This document shows, in pieces, positions 34,175 through 42,602 of a stretch of DNA of 64,000 nucleotides. Numbering within the stretch: the stretch's first letter is position 1; each line of letters begins with the position of its first letter. This DNA comes from Caballeronia arationis (GTDB lineage Bacteria > Pseudomonadota > Gammaproteobacteria > Burkholderiales > Burkholderiaceae): positions 1 to 64,000 of the forward strand of contig NZ_FCOG02000032.1 in the NCBI RefSeq assembly GCF_001544975.2, given 5' to 3'. A model generated the notes under the pieces. That model made no database searches. It worked only from the letters and a program-made list of their open reading frames with translations, and was not told the origin of the DNA. Made by a program: the position numbers and the translations under genes.

Positions 34175-34243
34175 TTGCGCGCGTCGGGGCGCGCGTAAGC
34201 GCTGCCCGCCGTGCCATCAGGCTTCGCTTCACTTGAATGCCTT

Positions 34244-34273
34244 CTTGCGCCGTCTATATTGGAACGGCGCAAG
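34244..34273. repeat. 10-bp inverted repeat after the dehydrogenase gene
   Basis: CTTGCGCCGT / ACGGCGCAAG, perfect 10-bp arms around a 10-base AT-rich spacer, 70 bases past the stop of the dehydrogenase. No T run follows, so it is either a weak terminator or a protein site. Confidence 0.6.
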
Positions 34274-34320
34274 ACCGAACGACGGTCGGAACGCAGTCGA
34301 ACGGCGGCGCACGCCGCTAC

Positions 34321-34353
34321 TTGCATCGGTAACTTGCACCGCGAGTTTGCATC
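34321..34353 (+). promoter_or_regulatory. Three TTGCAYC direct repeats at 13-bp spacing
   Basis: TTGCATC, TTGCACC and TTGCATC start at 34321, 34334 and 34347, each exactly 13 bases apart, about 185 bases before the binding-protein gene of the polyol importer. Tandem spacing and position suggest an operator for a polyol-responsive regulator such as the SorC-type protein at 39893. The remainder of the 34175-34535 spacer contains the inverted repeat at 34244 and no gene. Confidence 0.5.
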
Positions 34354-34535
34354 ATCAGGCAGCTTTGCCGGCAACACGTACAGGGAGTCGCAACGCTATG
34401 CGCCTCATGCACGCCGAGGCGCGTGAATACGCATCAGGCCAACCCACACTATCCATAACCAACCGCATCGAGCCTGCAAACAGGCAAGCCACGCAGCACG
34501 AGTGCCCGTGCTCACGAAAAAGGAGACGAAACAAC

Positions 34536-35897
34536 ATGAAACGCGCCCAATTCAACGTTCGAGCATTGCAGGGCCGCACGACGGCTGCCCGCACGCTCGC
34601 CCTTGCCGCCTTCGCCGCTGCCGCGCTCGGTTCCATGACAGCGAAGGCCGCCACGACCGTCACGGTCGCCACGCTGAACAATCCGGACATGATCGAGCTG
34701 AAGAAGCTCTCCCCGGCGTTCGAAAAAGCGAATCCCGACATCCAGCTCAAGTGGGTGATTCTGGAGGAGAACGTACTGCGCCAGCGCGCCACGACCGACA
34801 TCACGACCAACAGCGGCCAGTTCGACGTGGTGACGATCGGCACCTATGAAGCGCCGCTGTGGGGCAAGCGCGGCTGGCTCTCGCCGATCAGCGGCCTGCC
34901 CGCGTCCTACGATCTCGACGACGTCGTGAAGACCGCCCGCGACGGTCTCTCGTACAGTGGCCAGCTGTACGCGCTGCCGTTCTATGTCGAAAGCTCGATG
35001 ACCTACTACCGCAAGGACCTGTTCCAGGCGGCCGGTCTCAAGATGCCCGATCAGCCGACCTACGACCAGATCAAGCAGTTCGCCGACAAGCTCACCGACA
35101 AGTCGAAAGGTCAGTACGGCATCTGCCTGCGCGGCAAGGCGGGCTGGGGCGAGAACATGGCGTTCGTGTCGACGGTGGTGAACACCTACGGCGGCCGCTG
35201 GTTCGATGAAAACTGGAAAGCCCAGCTCGACTCGCCCGAGTGGCAGAAGGCGGTCAGCTTCTATGCGGACCTCCTGAAGAGCGACGGCCCTCCGGGAGCC
35301 AGCTCGAACGGCTTCAATGAAAACCTCACGCTGATGTCCTCGGGCAAGTGCGCAATGTGGATCGACGCGACGGTCGCTGCCGGCATGCTCTACAACAAGG
35401 CGCAGTCGCAGGTGGCCGACAAGATCGGCTTCGCTGCGGCGCCGGTCGCGGTGACGCCGAAGGGTTCGCACTGGCTGTGGTCGTGGTCGCTCGCGATCCC
35501 GAAGACGTCGAAGTCGCAGGACGCGGCGAAGAAGTTCATCGCGTGGGCGACGTCGAAGGAATACATCGAGATGGTCGGCAAGGACGAAGGCTGGGCGTCG
35601 GTGCCCCCCGGCACGCGCAAGTCGACTTACGCGCGTCCCGAGTACAAGCAGGCAGCGCCGTTCGGCGACTTCGTGCTGAAGGCGATCGAATCGGCCGATC
35701 CGAACGATGCGTCGCTGAAGAAGGTGCCTTATAGCGGCATCCAGTTCGTCGGCATTCCGGAGTTCCAGTCGTTCGGGACCGTCGTCGGGCAGTCGATCGC
35801 GGGCGTCGTGGCCGGCCAGACTACCGTCGATGCTGCACTGAAGGCCGGCAACGCCACCGCCGACCGGGCGGTGAAGCAGGCGGGTTACCAGAAATAA
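34536..35897 (+). CDS. Polyol ABC transporter substrate-binding protein
   Basis: Periplasmic extracellular solute-binding protein (family 1) of 453 residues, with a signal peptide ending near MTAKAAT. It resembles the mannitol/sorbitol-binding SmoE/MtlE proteins: VTVATLNNPDMIELKKL start, DVVTIGTYEAPLWGKRGWL, LPFYVESSMTYYRKDLF and NGFNENLTLMSSGKCAMWID. An AAGGAG site fixes the start; frames further upstream lack one. It is the first gene of the importer operon with two permeases, a HAD phosphatase and the ATPase downstream. The ligand is likely sorbitol, mannitol or D-arabinitol, judging from the dehydrogenases of the locus. Confidence 0.9.
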   Translation: MKRAQFNVRALQGRTTAARTLALAAFAAAALGSMTAKAATTVTVATLNNPDMIELKKLSPAFEKANPDIQLKWVILEENVLRQRATTDITTNSGQFDVVTIGTYEAPLWGKRGWLSPISGLPASYDLDDVVKTARDGLSYSGQLYALPFYVESSMTYYRKDLFQAAGLKMPDQPTYDQIKQFADKLTDKSKGQYGICLRGKAGWGENMAFVSTVVNTYGGRWFDENWKAQLDSPEWQKAVSFYADLLKSDGPPGASSNGFNENLTLMSSGKCAMWIDATVAAGMLYNKAQSQVADKIGFAAAPVAVTPKGSHWLWSWSLAIPKTSKSQDAAKKFIAWATSKEYIEMVGKDEGWASVPPGTRKSTYARPEYKQAAPFGDFVLKAIESADPNDASLKKVPYSGIQFVGIPEFQSFGTVVGQSIAGVVAGQTTVDAALKAGNATADRAVKQAGYQK

Positions 35898-35993
35898 GTA
35901 CGGAAGTCGTTGCTGTAACCCAACGCAGTGAAGCGGGCCGCGCACGACTGAGAGCGCGGCGAGGCCCGCGCATCATCGAGAGGTGACACGATC

Positions 35994-36929
35994 ATGAGTC
36001 AACTGAATCCCCCCATGACGGACCACTACGCCGAGTCTGCCGCCGAGCGCGACAAGCGCCGCGCGAAGTCGGTCCGCTGGCTCATCACGCCGTCGACCGG
36101 ACTGCTGTTCCTGTGGATGGCGATCCCGCTCGCGATGACGATCTGGTATTCGTTCTCGCGCTACAACCTGCTCAATCCCGATGTCAAAGGATTCGCCGGC
36201 TTTGACAACTATCATTTCCTCGCCACCGACCCGGCGTTCGGCCCCTCGATCGGCCACACGCTGACGCTGATCGGCTCGGTACTTGCGATCACCGTGATCG
36301 GCGGCGTGCTGCTCGCGGTGCTGTTCGACCGCAAGTTCATCGGCCAGGGCATCGCGCGGCTGCTCGTGATCGCGCCGTTCTTCGTGATGCCGACCGTCAG
36401 CGCGCTGATCTGGAAGAACATGATCCTGCATCCGGTGTATGGGCTCATCGCGCAGGGCATGCTCGCGCTCGGCATGCAGCCGATCGACTGGTTCGCGCAG
36501 TATCCGCTCTTCGCGGTGATCATCATCGTGGCGTGGCAGTGGCTGCCGTTCGCGTTCCTGATCCTCTTCACGGCCATTCAATCGCTCGACCAGGAACAGA
36601 AGGAAGCCGCACGCATCGACGGCGCGGGTCCGTTCGCGATGTTCTTCTTCATCACGCTGCCGCACCTGAAGCGCGCGATCGCGGTCGTGGTGATGATGGA
36701 AACCATTTTCCTGCTGTCGATCTTCGCTGAGATCTACACCACGACGGGCGGCGGTCCCGGCACCGCGACGACCAATCTGTCGTACCTGATCTACGCGCTC
36801 GGCCTGCAGCAATTCGACGTCGGCCTCGCGTCCGCCGGCGGCATTCTCGCGGTCGTATTGGCGAACATCGTCGCGTTCTTCCTCGTGCGGATGCTCGCGA
36901 AGAACCTGAAAGGGGAGTACGAGTCATGA
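35994..36929 (+). CDS. Polyol ABC transporter permease 1 (MalF-like)
   Basis: Inner-membrane permease of 311 residues with about six hydrophobic helices. The coupling EAA loop EAARIDGAGPFAMFFFITLP faces the ATPase. A short charged N-terminus precedes the first helix (LITPSTGLLFLWMAIPLAM). It resembles SmoF/MtlF of polyol importers. Its stop overlaps the next permease by an ATGA, so the two are translationally coupled. Confidence 0.92.
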   Translation: MSQLNPPMTDHYAESAAERDKRRAKSVRWLITPSTGLLFLWMAIPLAMTIWYSFSRYNLLNPDVKGFAGFDNYHFLATDPAFGPSIGHTLTLIGSVLAITVIGGVLLAVLFDRKFIGQGIARLLVIAPFFVMPTVSALIWKNMILHPVYGLIAQGMLALGMQPIDWFAQYPLFAVIIIVAWQWLPFAFLILFTAIQSLDQEQKEAARIDGAGPFAMFFFITLPHLKRAIAVVVMMETIFLLSIFAEIYTTTGGGPGTATTNLSYLIYALGLQQFDVGLASAGGILAVVLANIVAFFLVRMLAKNLKGEYES

Positions 36930-37774
36930 GCCATCCCGTTACCGCAACCACTTCCGTGCCGGTCCTGGACACGGTCAAGCGCGCCATCCCGGGCATCTTC
37001 GCGTGGTTCTTTGCGATCCTGCTGTTCTTCCCGATCTTCTGGATGACCATCACGGCGTTCAAGACCGAGCAGCAGGCGTATGCGTCGTCGCTGTTCTTCA
37101 CGCCGACGCTGGAGAGTTTTCGCGAAGTGCTCGCGCGCAGCAACTACTTCGGCTTCGCCCTGAACTCGGTGCTGATTTCGCTCGGCGTCACCGTGCTGTG
37201 CCTCGTGCTCGCCGTCCCGTGCGCCTACGCGATGGCCTTCTTCCCGACCCGGAAGACGCAGAAAGTGCTGCTGTGGATGCTGTCGACCAAGATGATGCCG
37301 TCGGTCGGCGTGCTGGTGCCGATCTACCTGCTGTGGAAGAACACGGGTCTCCTCGACACCGTGACCGGTCTCATCATCGTCTATACGCTCATCAACCTGC
37401 CGATTGCCGTGTGGATGGCGTTCACGTACTTCAATGAAGTGCCGCGCGACATTCTCGAAGCAGGGCGCATCGACGGCGCGACGACCTGGCAGGAAATCGT
37501 CTACCTGCTGATGCCGATGTCGCTGCCGGGACTCGCATCGACGGGCCTCCTGCTCGTGATCCTCTCGTGGAACGAGGCGTTCTGGAGCATCAACCTGTCG
37601 AGTTCGAACGCGGCGCCGCTGACAGTGTTCATCGCGTCGTATTCGAGCCCTGAAGGGCTGTTCTGGGCGAAGCTCTCGGCGGCGTCGCTGCTCGCAGTCG
37701 CACCGATCCTGATCGTCGGCTGGCTGTCGCAGAAGCAACTCGTGCGCGGTCTGACCTTCGGCGCCGTGAAGTGA
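36926..37774 (+). CDS. Polyol ABC transporter permease 2 (MalG-like)
   Basis: Second membrane subunit, 282 residues and six predicted helices. It has the EAA loop EAGRIDGATTWQEIVYLLMP and the C-terminal LSQKQLVRGLTFGAVK found in MalG-type permeases. It starts inside the preceding stop codon (4-base overlap). It pairs with the MalF-like subunit to form the translocation path for the polyol. Confidence 0.92.
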   Translation: MSHPVTATTSVPVLDTVKRAIPGIFAWFFAILLFFPIFWMTITAFKTEQQAYASSLFFTPTLESFREVLARSNYFGFALNSVLISLGVTVLCLVLAVPCAYAMAFFPTRKTQKVLLWMLSTKMMPSVGVLVPIYLLWKNTGLLDTVTGLIIVYTLINLPIAVWMAFTYFNEVPRDILEAGRIDGATTWQEIVYLLMPMSLPGLASTGLLLVILSWNEAFWSINLSSSNAAPLTVFIASYSSPEGLFWAKLSAASLLAVAPILIVGWLSQKQLVRGLTFGAVK

Positions 37775-37784
37775 GGCCGGCCTC

Positions 37785-38501
37785 GTGGACCTGAACCTCA
37801 CTTCAAGCCCGGCCGAGCACGCGGATCGCCTGATGATCTGCGACTGCGACGGCGTGCTGATCGACAGCGAGGCCGTCGCGGGCCGGGTGCTGGTGGAAGA
37901 ACTGCACGCGCTCTGGCCGGGCGTCGATGTCGAGCCGGTCGTGATGCCGCTGCTCGGCCTACGGATCGAAGGCGTGCTCGCGGGCACGGCCGACACGCTC
38001 AATCGCACGCTGACGCACGAGCAGATCGACGCCATCCGCCGCGCGGTCGAGGCGGCGGCCGTAGAGGCACCGCCCGTCGCGGGCATTGCCGAGGCGCTGG
38101 CAGCAATCCCACTGAGGAAGGCGTGTGCGAGCAACAGCTTCACGCCGTATGTCGAGACTGTGCTCAAGCGCACGGGCCTCGTGCGCTTCTTCGGCGAGCG
38201 GCGGTTCTGCGCGGACATGGTCGAAAACCCCAAGCCCGCGCCCGACGTCTACCTGGCCGCGGCACGCACGCTCAGGGTGTCGACGGCGCACTGCCTGGTG
38301 GTCGAGGACAGCGTGACGGGCGTCACCGCGGCGACGGCGGCGGGCATGGCGGTGCTCGGCTTCATCGGCGGCGGGCACGCGACGGAGGGACAAATCGATG
38401 CGCTGCGGCGCGCGGGCGCGAGCGTCGTCTTTGATGACATGAAGCGGCTGCCCGCGCTCGTCGGCGAGTGGTTGCAGAACGCGACTTTCGAAATTCGTTA
38501 G
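37785..38501 (+). CDS. HAD-superfamily sugar-phosphate phosphatase
   Basis: A 238-residue HAD-IA hydrolase. Motif I is ICDCDGVLIDSE (nucleophile and general-acid Asp), motif II ACASNSF (Ser), motif III Lys in NPKPAPDVYL and motif IV VVEDSVTG (Asp pair). A cap domain of about 60 residues follows motif I, as in beta-phosphoglucomutase-like phosphatases. The start is a GTG, 10 bases after the permease stop with GAGG ahead of it. Similar genes occur in the mannitol/sorbitol operons of other proteobacteria; the phosphate ester removed is unknown, perhaps a misphosphorylated polyol or ketose. Confidence 0.87.
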   Translation: MDLNLTSSPAEHADRLMICDCDGVLIDSEAVAGRVLVEELHALWPGVDVEPVVMPLLGLRIEGVLAGTADTLNRTLTHEQIDAIRRAVEAAAVEAPPVAGIAEALAAIPLRKACASNSFTPYVETVLKRTGLVRFFGERRFCADMVENPKPAPDVYLAAARTLRVSTAHCLVVEDSVTGVTAATAAGMAVLGFIGGGHATEGQIDALRRAGASVVFDDMKRLPALVGEWLQNATFEIR

Positions 38502-38567
38502 GGGCCGGGGCAACGGCCCCAATGGCCCTACTGGCCTTATCGGCACCGGATGCATGGGAGACACATC

Positions 38568-39689
38568 ATGGCAAGTCTGACCTTACGCGGCATCAACAAG
38601 CGCTACGAAGAAACCGAGGTGATGAAGAACGTCAACCTCGATATCAGCGACGGCGAGTTCGTCGTGTTCGTCGGCCCGAGCGGCTGCGGCAAGTCGACGC
38701 TGATGCGGATGATCGCGGGACTCGAGGACATCAGCGCCGGCGATCTGATGATCGACGGCACGCGCGTGAACGAACTGCCGCCCGCGAAGCGCGGCATCGC
38801 GATGGTGTTCCAGTCGTATGCGCTTTATCCGCACATGACGCTCTACGACAACATGGCGTTCGGCCTCAAGCTCGCGGGCGAGAAGAAGCCCGCGATCGAC
38901 GCGGCGGTAAAGAACGCCGCGAAGATCCTGCACATCGACCACCTGCTCGACCGCAAGCCGAAGCAACTGTCGGGCGGACAGCGGCAGCGCGTCGCGATCG
39001 GTCGCGCGATCACGCGCAAGCCGAAGGTCTTTCTCTTCGACGAGCCGCTCTCGAACCTCGACGCCGCGCTGCGCGTGAAGATGCGCCTCGAATTCGCTCG
39101 CCTGCACGACGAGCTCAAGACGACGATGATCTACGTGACGCACGACCAGGTCGAAGCGATGACGCTCGCGGACAAGATCGTCGTGCTCTCGGCGGGGAAT
39201 GTCGAACAGGTGGGCACGCCGAACCAGCTTTATCACGCGCCGGCGAACAAGTTCGTCGCGGGGTTCATCGGCTCGCCGAAGATGAATTTCCTGAACGGCA
39301 CGGTCACGCAGGTGATGACCGACGGCGTGCTCGTGAAGTACGCGACCGGCGAGACGCAACTGGTCGCGGTCGAGCCGGGGCCGGTGAAGGTCGGCGATGC
39401 GGTGACGGTCGGCATCCGGGGAGAACATCTGCACGCGGGCACGGCGGCGACCGTCGAGCATGGCGTGTCGAGCACGACGATGGCGGTCGAATCGCTCGGG
39501 GATGCGGCCTATCTCTATGCGGAGACGCCGGTCGCGCCGGACGGGCTGATCGCGCGGATTCCGCCGCTCGAACGGCACTCGCGCGGCGAGACGCTCAAGC
39601 TCGGCGCCACGCCGGAGCATTGCCATCTGTTCAACGCGGAAGGGCAGGCGTTCAAGAGGAAGATCATCGAGGTGTTGTCCGCGGCCTGA
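38568..39689 (+). CDS. Polyol ABC transporter ATPase (MalK/UgpC type)
   Basis: ATPase subunit of the polyol importer, 373 residues. Walker A GPSGCGKSTL, Q loop VFQSYALYPHM, signature LSGGQRQRVAIGRA, Walker B VFLFDEPLSNLD and switch His in VTHDQ are intact. The C-terminal third is a TOBE/MalK regulatory domain with VGIRGEHLHAG. Start at 38568 is preceded by a GGGAGA site. A short GGGGCC/GGCCCC hairpin lies between the HAD gene and this one and may tune its expression. A strong terminator follows. Confidence 0.94.
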   Translation: MASLTLRGINKRYEETEVMKNVNLDISDGEFVVFVGPSGCGKSTLMRMIAGLEDISAGDLMIDGTRVNELPPAKRGIAMVFQSYALYPHMTLYDNMAFGLKLAGEKKPAIDAAVKNAAKILHIDHLLDRKPKQLSGGQRQRVAIGRAITRKPKVFLFDEPLSNLDAALRVKMRLEFARLHDELKTTMIYVTHDQVEAMTLADKIVVLSAGNVEQVGTPNQLYHAPANKFVAGFIGSPKMNFLNGTVTQVMTDGVLVKYATGETQLVAVEPGPVKVGDAVTVGIRGEHLHAGTAATVEHGVSSTTMAVESLGDAAYLYAETPVAPDGLIARIPPLERHSRGETLKLGATPEHCHLFNAEGQAFKRKIIEVLSAA

Positions 39690-39751
39690 TGAGCGCGTGA
39701 AGCGCTGGTCGTTCGCCGACTTTCGGTGTCGAGCGGGGCTGAACAGGATCG

Positions 39752-39785
39752 AAGCGCCTGGACTGCATTGCGGCCAGGCGCTTTT
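39752..39785 (+). terminator. Terminator of the polyol importer operon
   Basis: 10-bp perfect stem AAGCGCCTGG/CCAGGCGCTT with a 12-base loop, then TTTT-G-TCTT. It lies between the ends of the two converging halves of the polyol locus. Confidence 0.85.
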
Positions 39786-39892
39786 GTCTTCTGTTCCGCA
39801 TTCAGCCATGCTGCGAGAGCGCAATGCGGCGCCGCATCCATGGAGCAAGGCCCGAAGCGCACCTTTTGCAAAGGGTGCAAACCATGGGCGCC

Positions 39893-40840
39893 TCACGCCT
39901 CCAGCGCTGCCCTCGCGCAAAGCTCGTCGGTCACGAGCCCCGACAGCCATTTGCCCTTCAGCGTCGCGATCAATGCTTCCCGCTTTCTCTGTCCGCCTGC
40001 AAACCCGATCGTCGGGCGCTTTGGCGGCGTATCCAGCCGCAGGCTCGTCACTCGCGCGCCCGTCGTCGAATTTACCCGCGCGCCGTCGGCATCGATCGGC
40101 AGGCCGAGCAGTTCCGCCACCGCGCCCGCCTGCATCAGCTCCTTCACTTCGGCCGACGTGATGAACCCGTCCTCATGCAGCGGACAGTTGATCCCCACGT
40201 TGCCGATCCCGACGAACGCCACATCGGCCTTCTGCGCGAGCGCATCGACGATTCGATAAAGCCGGTGATTGCACCACTGCGCGCGCTCGGCTTCGTTGTC
40301 GGCCATGAGCGGCGCGGGCAGCATGAAGTGCTTGCCGCCGGTCTTCTCGGAAAGATGTTGCGCGACGTCGTAGCGATTCGACGATCCATCGTGCGCAATC
40401 GCGCCCACCATCGACACGAGCCGATGCTGCGGCCGGTCGAGTTGCCCGATCTGCGCGACGGCGGCCTTCAGCGTCCGGCCGCTGCTGATCGACACGACGA
40501 GCGGCTTTTCCTCGACGAGAAAGCGTTCCATCACCTGCGCCCCCGCGACGGCGAGCTTGCGGTCGACCTGCTCGCTGGTATCGCCGTCGATGGGCACGAC
40601 TTCGCACATCGAAAGCCCGTAGCGCTTCGACAACTGCGCCGCAAGCGAAAGGCAATCGGCGATCTGATGATCGACGCGCACGCGGATCAGATTCTTCTCG
40701 ACCGCAAACGCGACGAGCCGCTGCGCGACCGGCCGCGAAATCTGCAGTTTCTCGGCGATCTCGTTCTGCGTGTTGCCCGCGACGTAGTAGAGCCAGGCGG
40801 CTCGCGTCGCGAGATCGAGTTTTTCGTTGGACTTGGGCAC
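39893..40840 (-). CDS. SorC-family sugar-responsive transcriptional regulator
   Basis: A 315-residue regulator with an N-terminal helix-turn-helix (AWLYYVAGNTQNEIAEKLQI then SRPVAQRLV) and a large SorC/DeoR-type sugar-phosphate-binding domain, with SISSGRTLKAAVAQ, FVGIGNVG and GFAGGQRKREALIATL. Members respond to phosphorylated sugars and control sugar or polyol operons. It is the last gene of the minus-strand dalD-xylB set and the only regulator in the locus, so it is the best candidate to control both halves. Confidence 0.9.
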   Translation of the reverse strand: MPKSNEKLDLATRAAWLYYVAGNTQNEIAEKLQISRPVAQRLVAFAVEKNLIRVRVDHQIADCLSLAAQLSKRYGLSMCEVVPIDGDTSEQVDRKLAVAGAQVMERFLVEEKPLVVSISSGRTLKAAVAQIGQLDRPQHRLVSMVGAIAHDGSSNRYDVAQHLSEKTGGKHFMLPAPLMADNEAERAQWCNHRLYRIVDALAQKADVAFVGIGNVGINCPLHEDGFITSAEVKELMQAGAVAELLGLPIDADGARVNSTTGARVTSLRLDTPPKRPTIGFAGGQRKREALIATLKGKWLSGLVTDELCARAALEA

Positions 40841-40976
40841 GGTGTCGTCGTTGTCGTTGCGCTCGCGCCGCCGAAGCGGGCGCTCACCTAGTTATTGTTA
40901 TTGTGCCTCGCGTGTGGCCGCGAGCGGCGGTCGGGCCGCCGTCAGATCGCGGCCGTGACGAATTCCGCTGCCCGGC

Positions 40977-42458
40977 TCACGCGAGCCGCGGACGCGCCGG
41001 ATCGAAAAGCGGCCGCACATGCTGATACAGCTCCCGGAAACCCTTCAAGCGTTGGCGAAGCAATTCATGTCGTTCCTGGTCAGGCCTGAACTCGTCCTTG
41101 ACGGGCGGTTTCGCGAGCACCGTCGCCGGATCGCCGCCCGCCGCGAGCCAGCCGAGCCGCGCCGCGCCGAGCGCCGCGCCTGTCTCGCCGCCGCCGTGCG
41201 TGCGGGTCGTCGTGTCGAGCGCGTCGGCAAACATCTGCCCCCAGTACGCACTGCGCGCGCCGCCACCGAGGAGCGACAGCGCATGCGCCTCCGTGCCGCC
41301 CGAGCGCAACGCGTCGAGGCCGTCGGTGAGCGCGAGCGTCACGCCTTCCAGCACAGAATAGCCGAGCAGGGCGCGGTCGGTCGCGTGCGTCATGCCGAAG
41401 AACACGCCCTGCGCGAACGGATCGTTGTGCGGCGTGCGCTCGCCGCTCAGGTACGGCAAGAAGAGCGGAGCGATGGCCGTCGATTCCGGCCCGAGCGCGG
41501 CGATTTCGGCGAGCAGTGTCGGTTCGTCGGTGGAGGTGAGCTTGCAGACCCAGCGCAGGCAGCTCGCCGCCGAGAGGATCACGCTCATCTGGTGCCAGCG
41601 GTCGGGAATCGCGTGGCAGAACGCGTGCACCGCCGACGCGGGATTCGGCCGGAAGCGGTCGCCGACCACGCACAGCACGCCCGACGTTCCGAGCGACAGG
41701 AAGCCGTCGCCCGGTTCGGTCGCGCCGATGCCGATCGCGCTCGCGGCGTTGTCGCCGCCGCCTGCCGCGACGATCACGCCGTCATGCAGGCCCAGCTCGC
41801 GCGCGAGTTCGGGAAGCAGCGTGCCGGACGGCTCGCTGCCTTCGGCTAGCGCGGGCATTTGCGCACGCGACATGTCGCAGGCGGCGAGCAACTCGTCGGA
41901 CCAGTCACGGCGGGCGACGTCGAGCCAGAGCGTGCCGGCCGCATCCGATGGATCGGAAACCTTCGTGCCCGTCAGGTGCAGGCGCAGATAGTCCTTAGGC
42001 AACAGCACGCAAGCGGTCTGCCGGAAGATTTCCGGCTCGTTGTGCGCGACCCAGAGCAGCTTCGGCGCGGTGAAGCCGGGCATCGCGAGATTGCCCGCGA
42101 TGCGATGCAGTTCCGGCGCGCGCTCGGTGAGTTCCGCGCATTCCTTGTCGCTGCGCATGTCGTTCCAGAGGATCGCGGGACGCAGCACGCGATCGTTCGA
42201 ATCGAGCAGCACGGCGCCGTGCATCTGCCCCGAGAGGCCGATGCCGCGCACTTGCGCGAACTCGTCCGGAAACTTCTCGCGCAAGGCGAAGAGCGCGGTG
42301 CGCGTGCCTTCCCACCAGTCGAGCGGATTCTGTTCCGCCCAGCGCGGCTTCGGCCGGGACACGGAGAACGGCGTGCCCGCCGTGCCGATCACGCTGCCGT
42401 CGCTCGCGAGCAGCAGGACTTTTACTTCGGAGGTGCCGAGGTCGATACCCAGATACAT
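40977..42458 (-). CDS. xylB: Xylulokinase
   Basis: FGGY kinase of 493 residues that phosphorylates D-xylulose to D-xylulose 5-phosphate for the pentose phosphate pathway. Motifs: YLGIDLGTSEVKVLLL at the N-terminus, GLSGQMHGAVLLD (about 75-87), RPAILWNDMRSD, GGGDNAASAIG with the catalytic Asp, LSLGTSGVL, LPYLSGERTPHND and LLGGGARSAYWGQMFAD. It is downstream of D-arabinitol 4-dehydrogenase, whose product is D-xylulose, which fits well. Compared with the kinase at 24561 it is longer and much closer to canonical XylB. Confidence 0.93.
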   Translation of the reverse strand: MYLGIDLGTSEVKVLLLASDGSVIGTAGTPFSVSRPKPRWAEQNPLDWWEGTRTALFALREKFPDEFAQVRGIGLSGQMHGAVLLDSNDRVLRPAILWNDMRSDKECAELTERAPELHRIAGNLAMPGFTAPKLLWVAHNEPEIFRQTACVLLPKDYLRLHLTGTKVSDPSDAAGTLWLDVARRDWSDELLAACDMSRAQMPALAEGSEPSGTLLPELARELGLHDGVIVAAGGGDNAASAIGIGATEPGDGFLSLGTSGVLCVVGDRFRPNPASAVHAFCHAIPDRWHQMSVILSAASCLRWVCKLTSTDEPTLLAEIAALGPESTAIAPLFLPYLSGERTPHNDPFAQGVFFGMTHATDRALLGYSVLEGVTLALTDGLDALRSGGTEAHALSLLGGGARSAYWGQMFADALDTTTRTHGGGETGAALGAARLGWLAAGGDPATVLAKPPVKDEFRPDQERHELLRQRLKGFRELYQHVRPLFDPARPRLA

Positions 42459-42550
42459 GAACGAACCCTTATCGAAGGCGAAAGGCGATGGTGGAAGCCG
42501 CGACCCGCTAATGTAGCGCCGCGTCCCGCGTTACGCCATGAGCATTAGAA

Positions 42551-42568
42551 CGGAGCCCGCAGGCTCCG
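42551..42568 (-). terminator. Possible weak terminator between dalD and xylB
   Basis: 7-bp stem CGGAGCC/GGCTCCG with a 4-base loop, followed on the minus strand by TTCTAAT, 35 bases past the dalD stop. It may only partly stop transcription into xylB. Confidence 0.4.
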
Positions 42569-42602
42569 CTTGCCGGTGTGAGCGCCTGAAAGCGCGGGCG
42601 GA

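Noticed and set aside
34175..34535. Upstream extension of the polyol-binding protein to 34233
   Set aside because: The signal peptide starts at 34536 behind an AAGGAG site; the extension would bury it.
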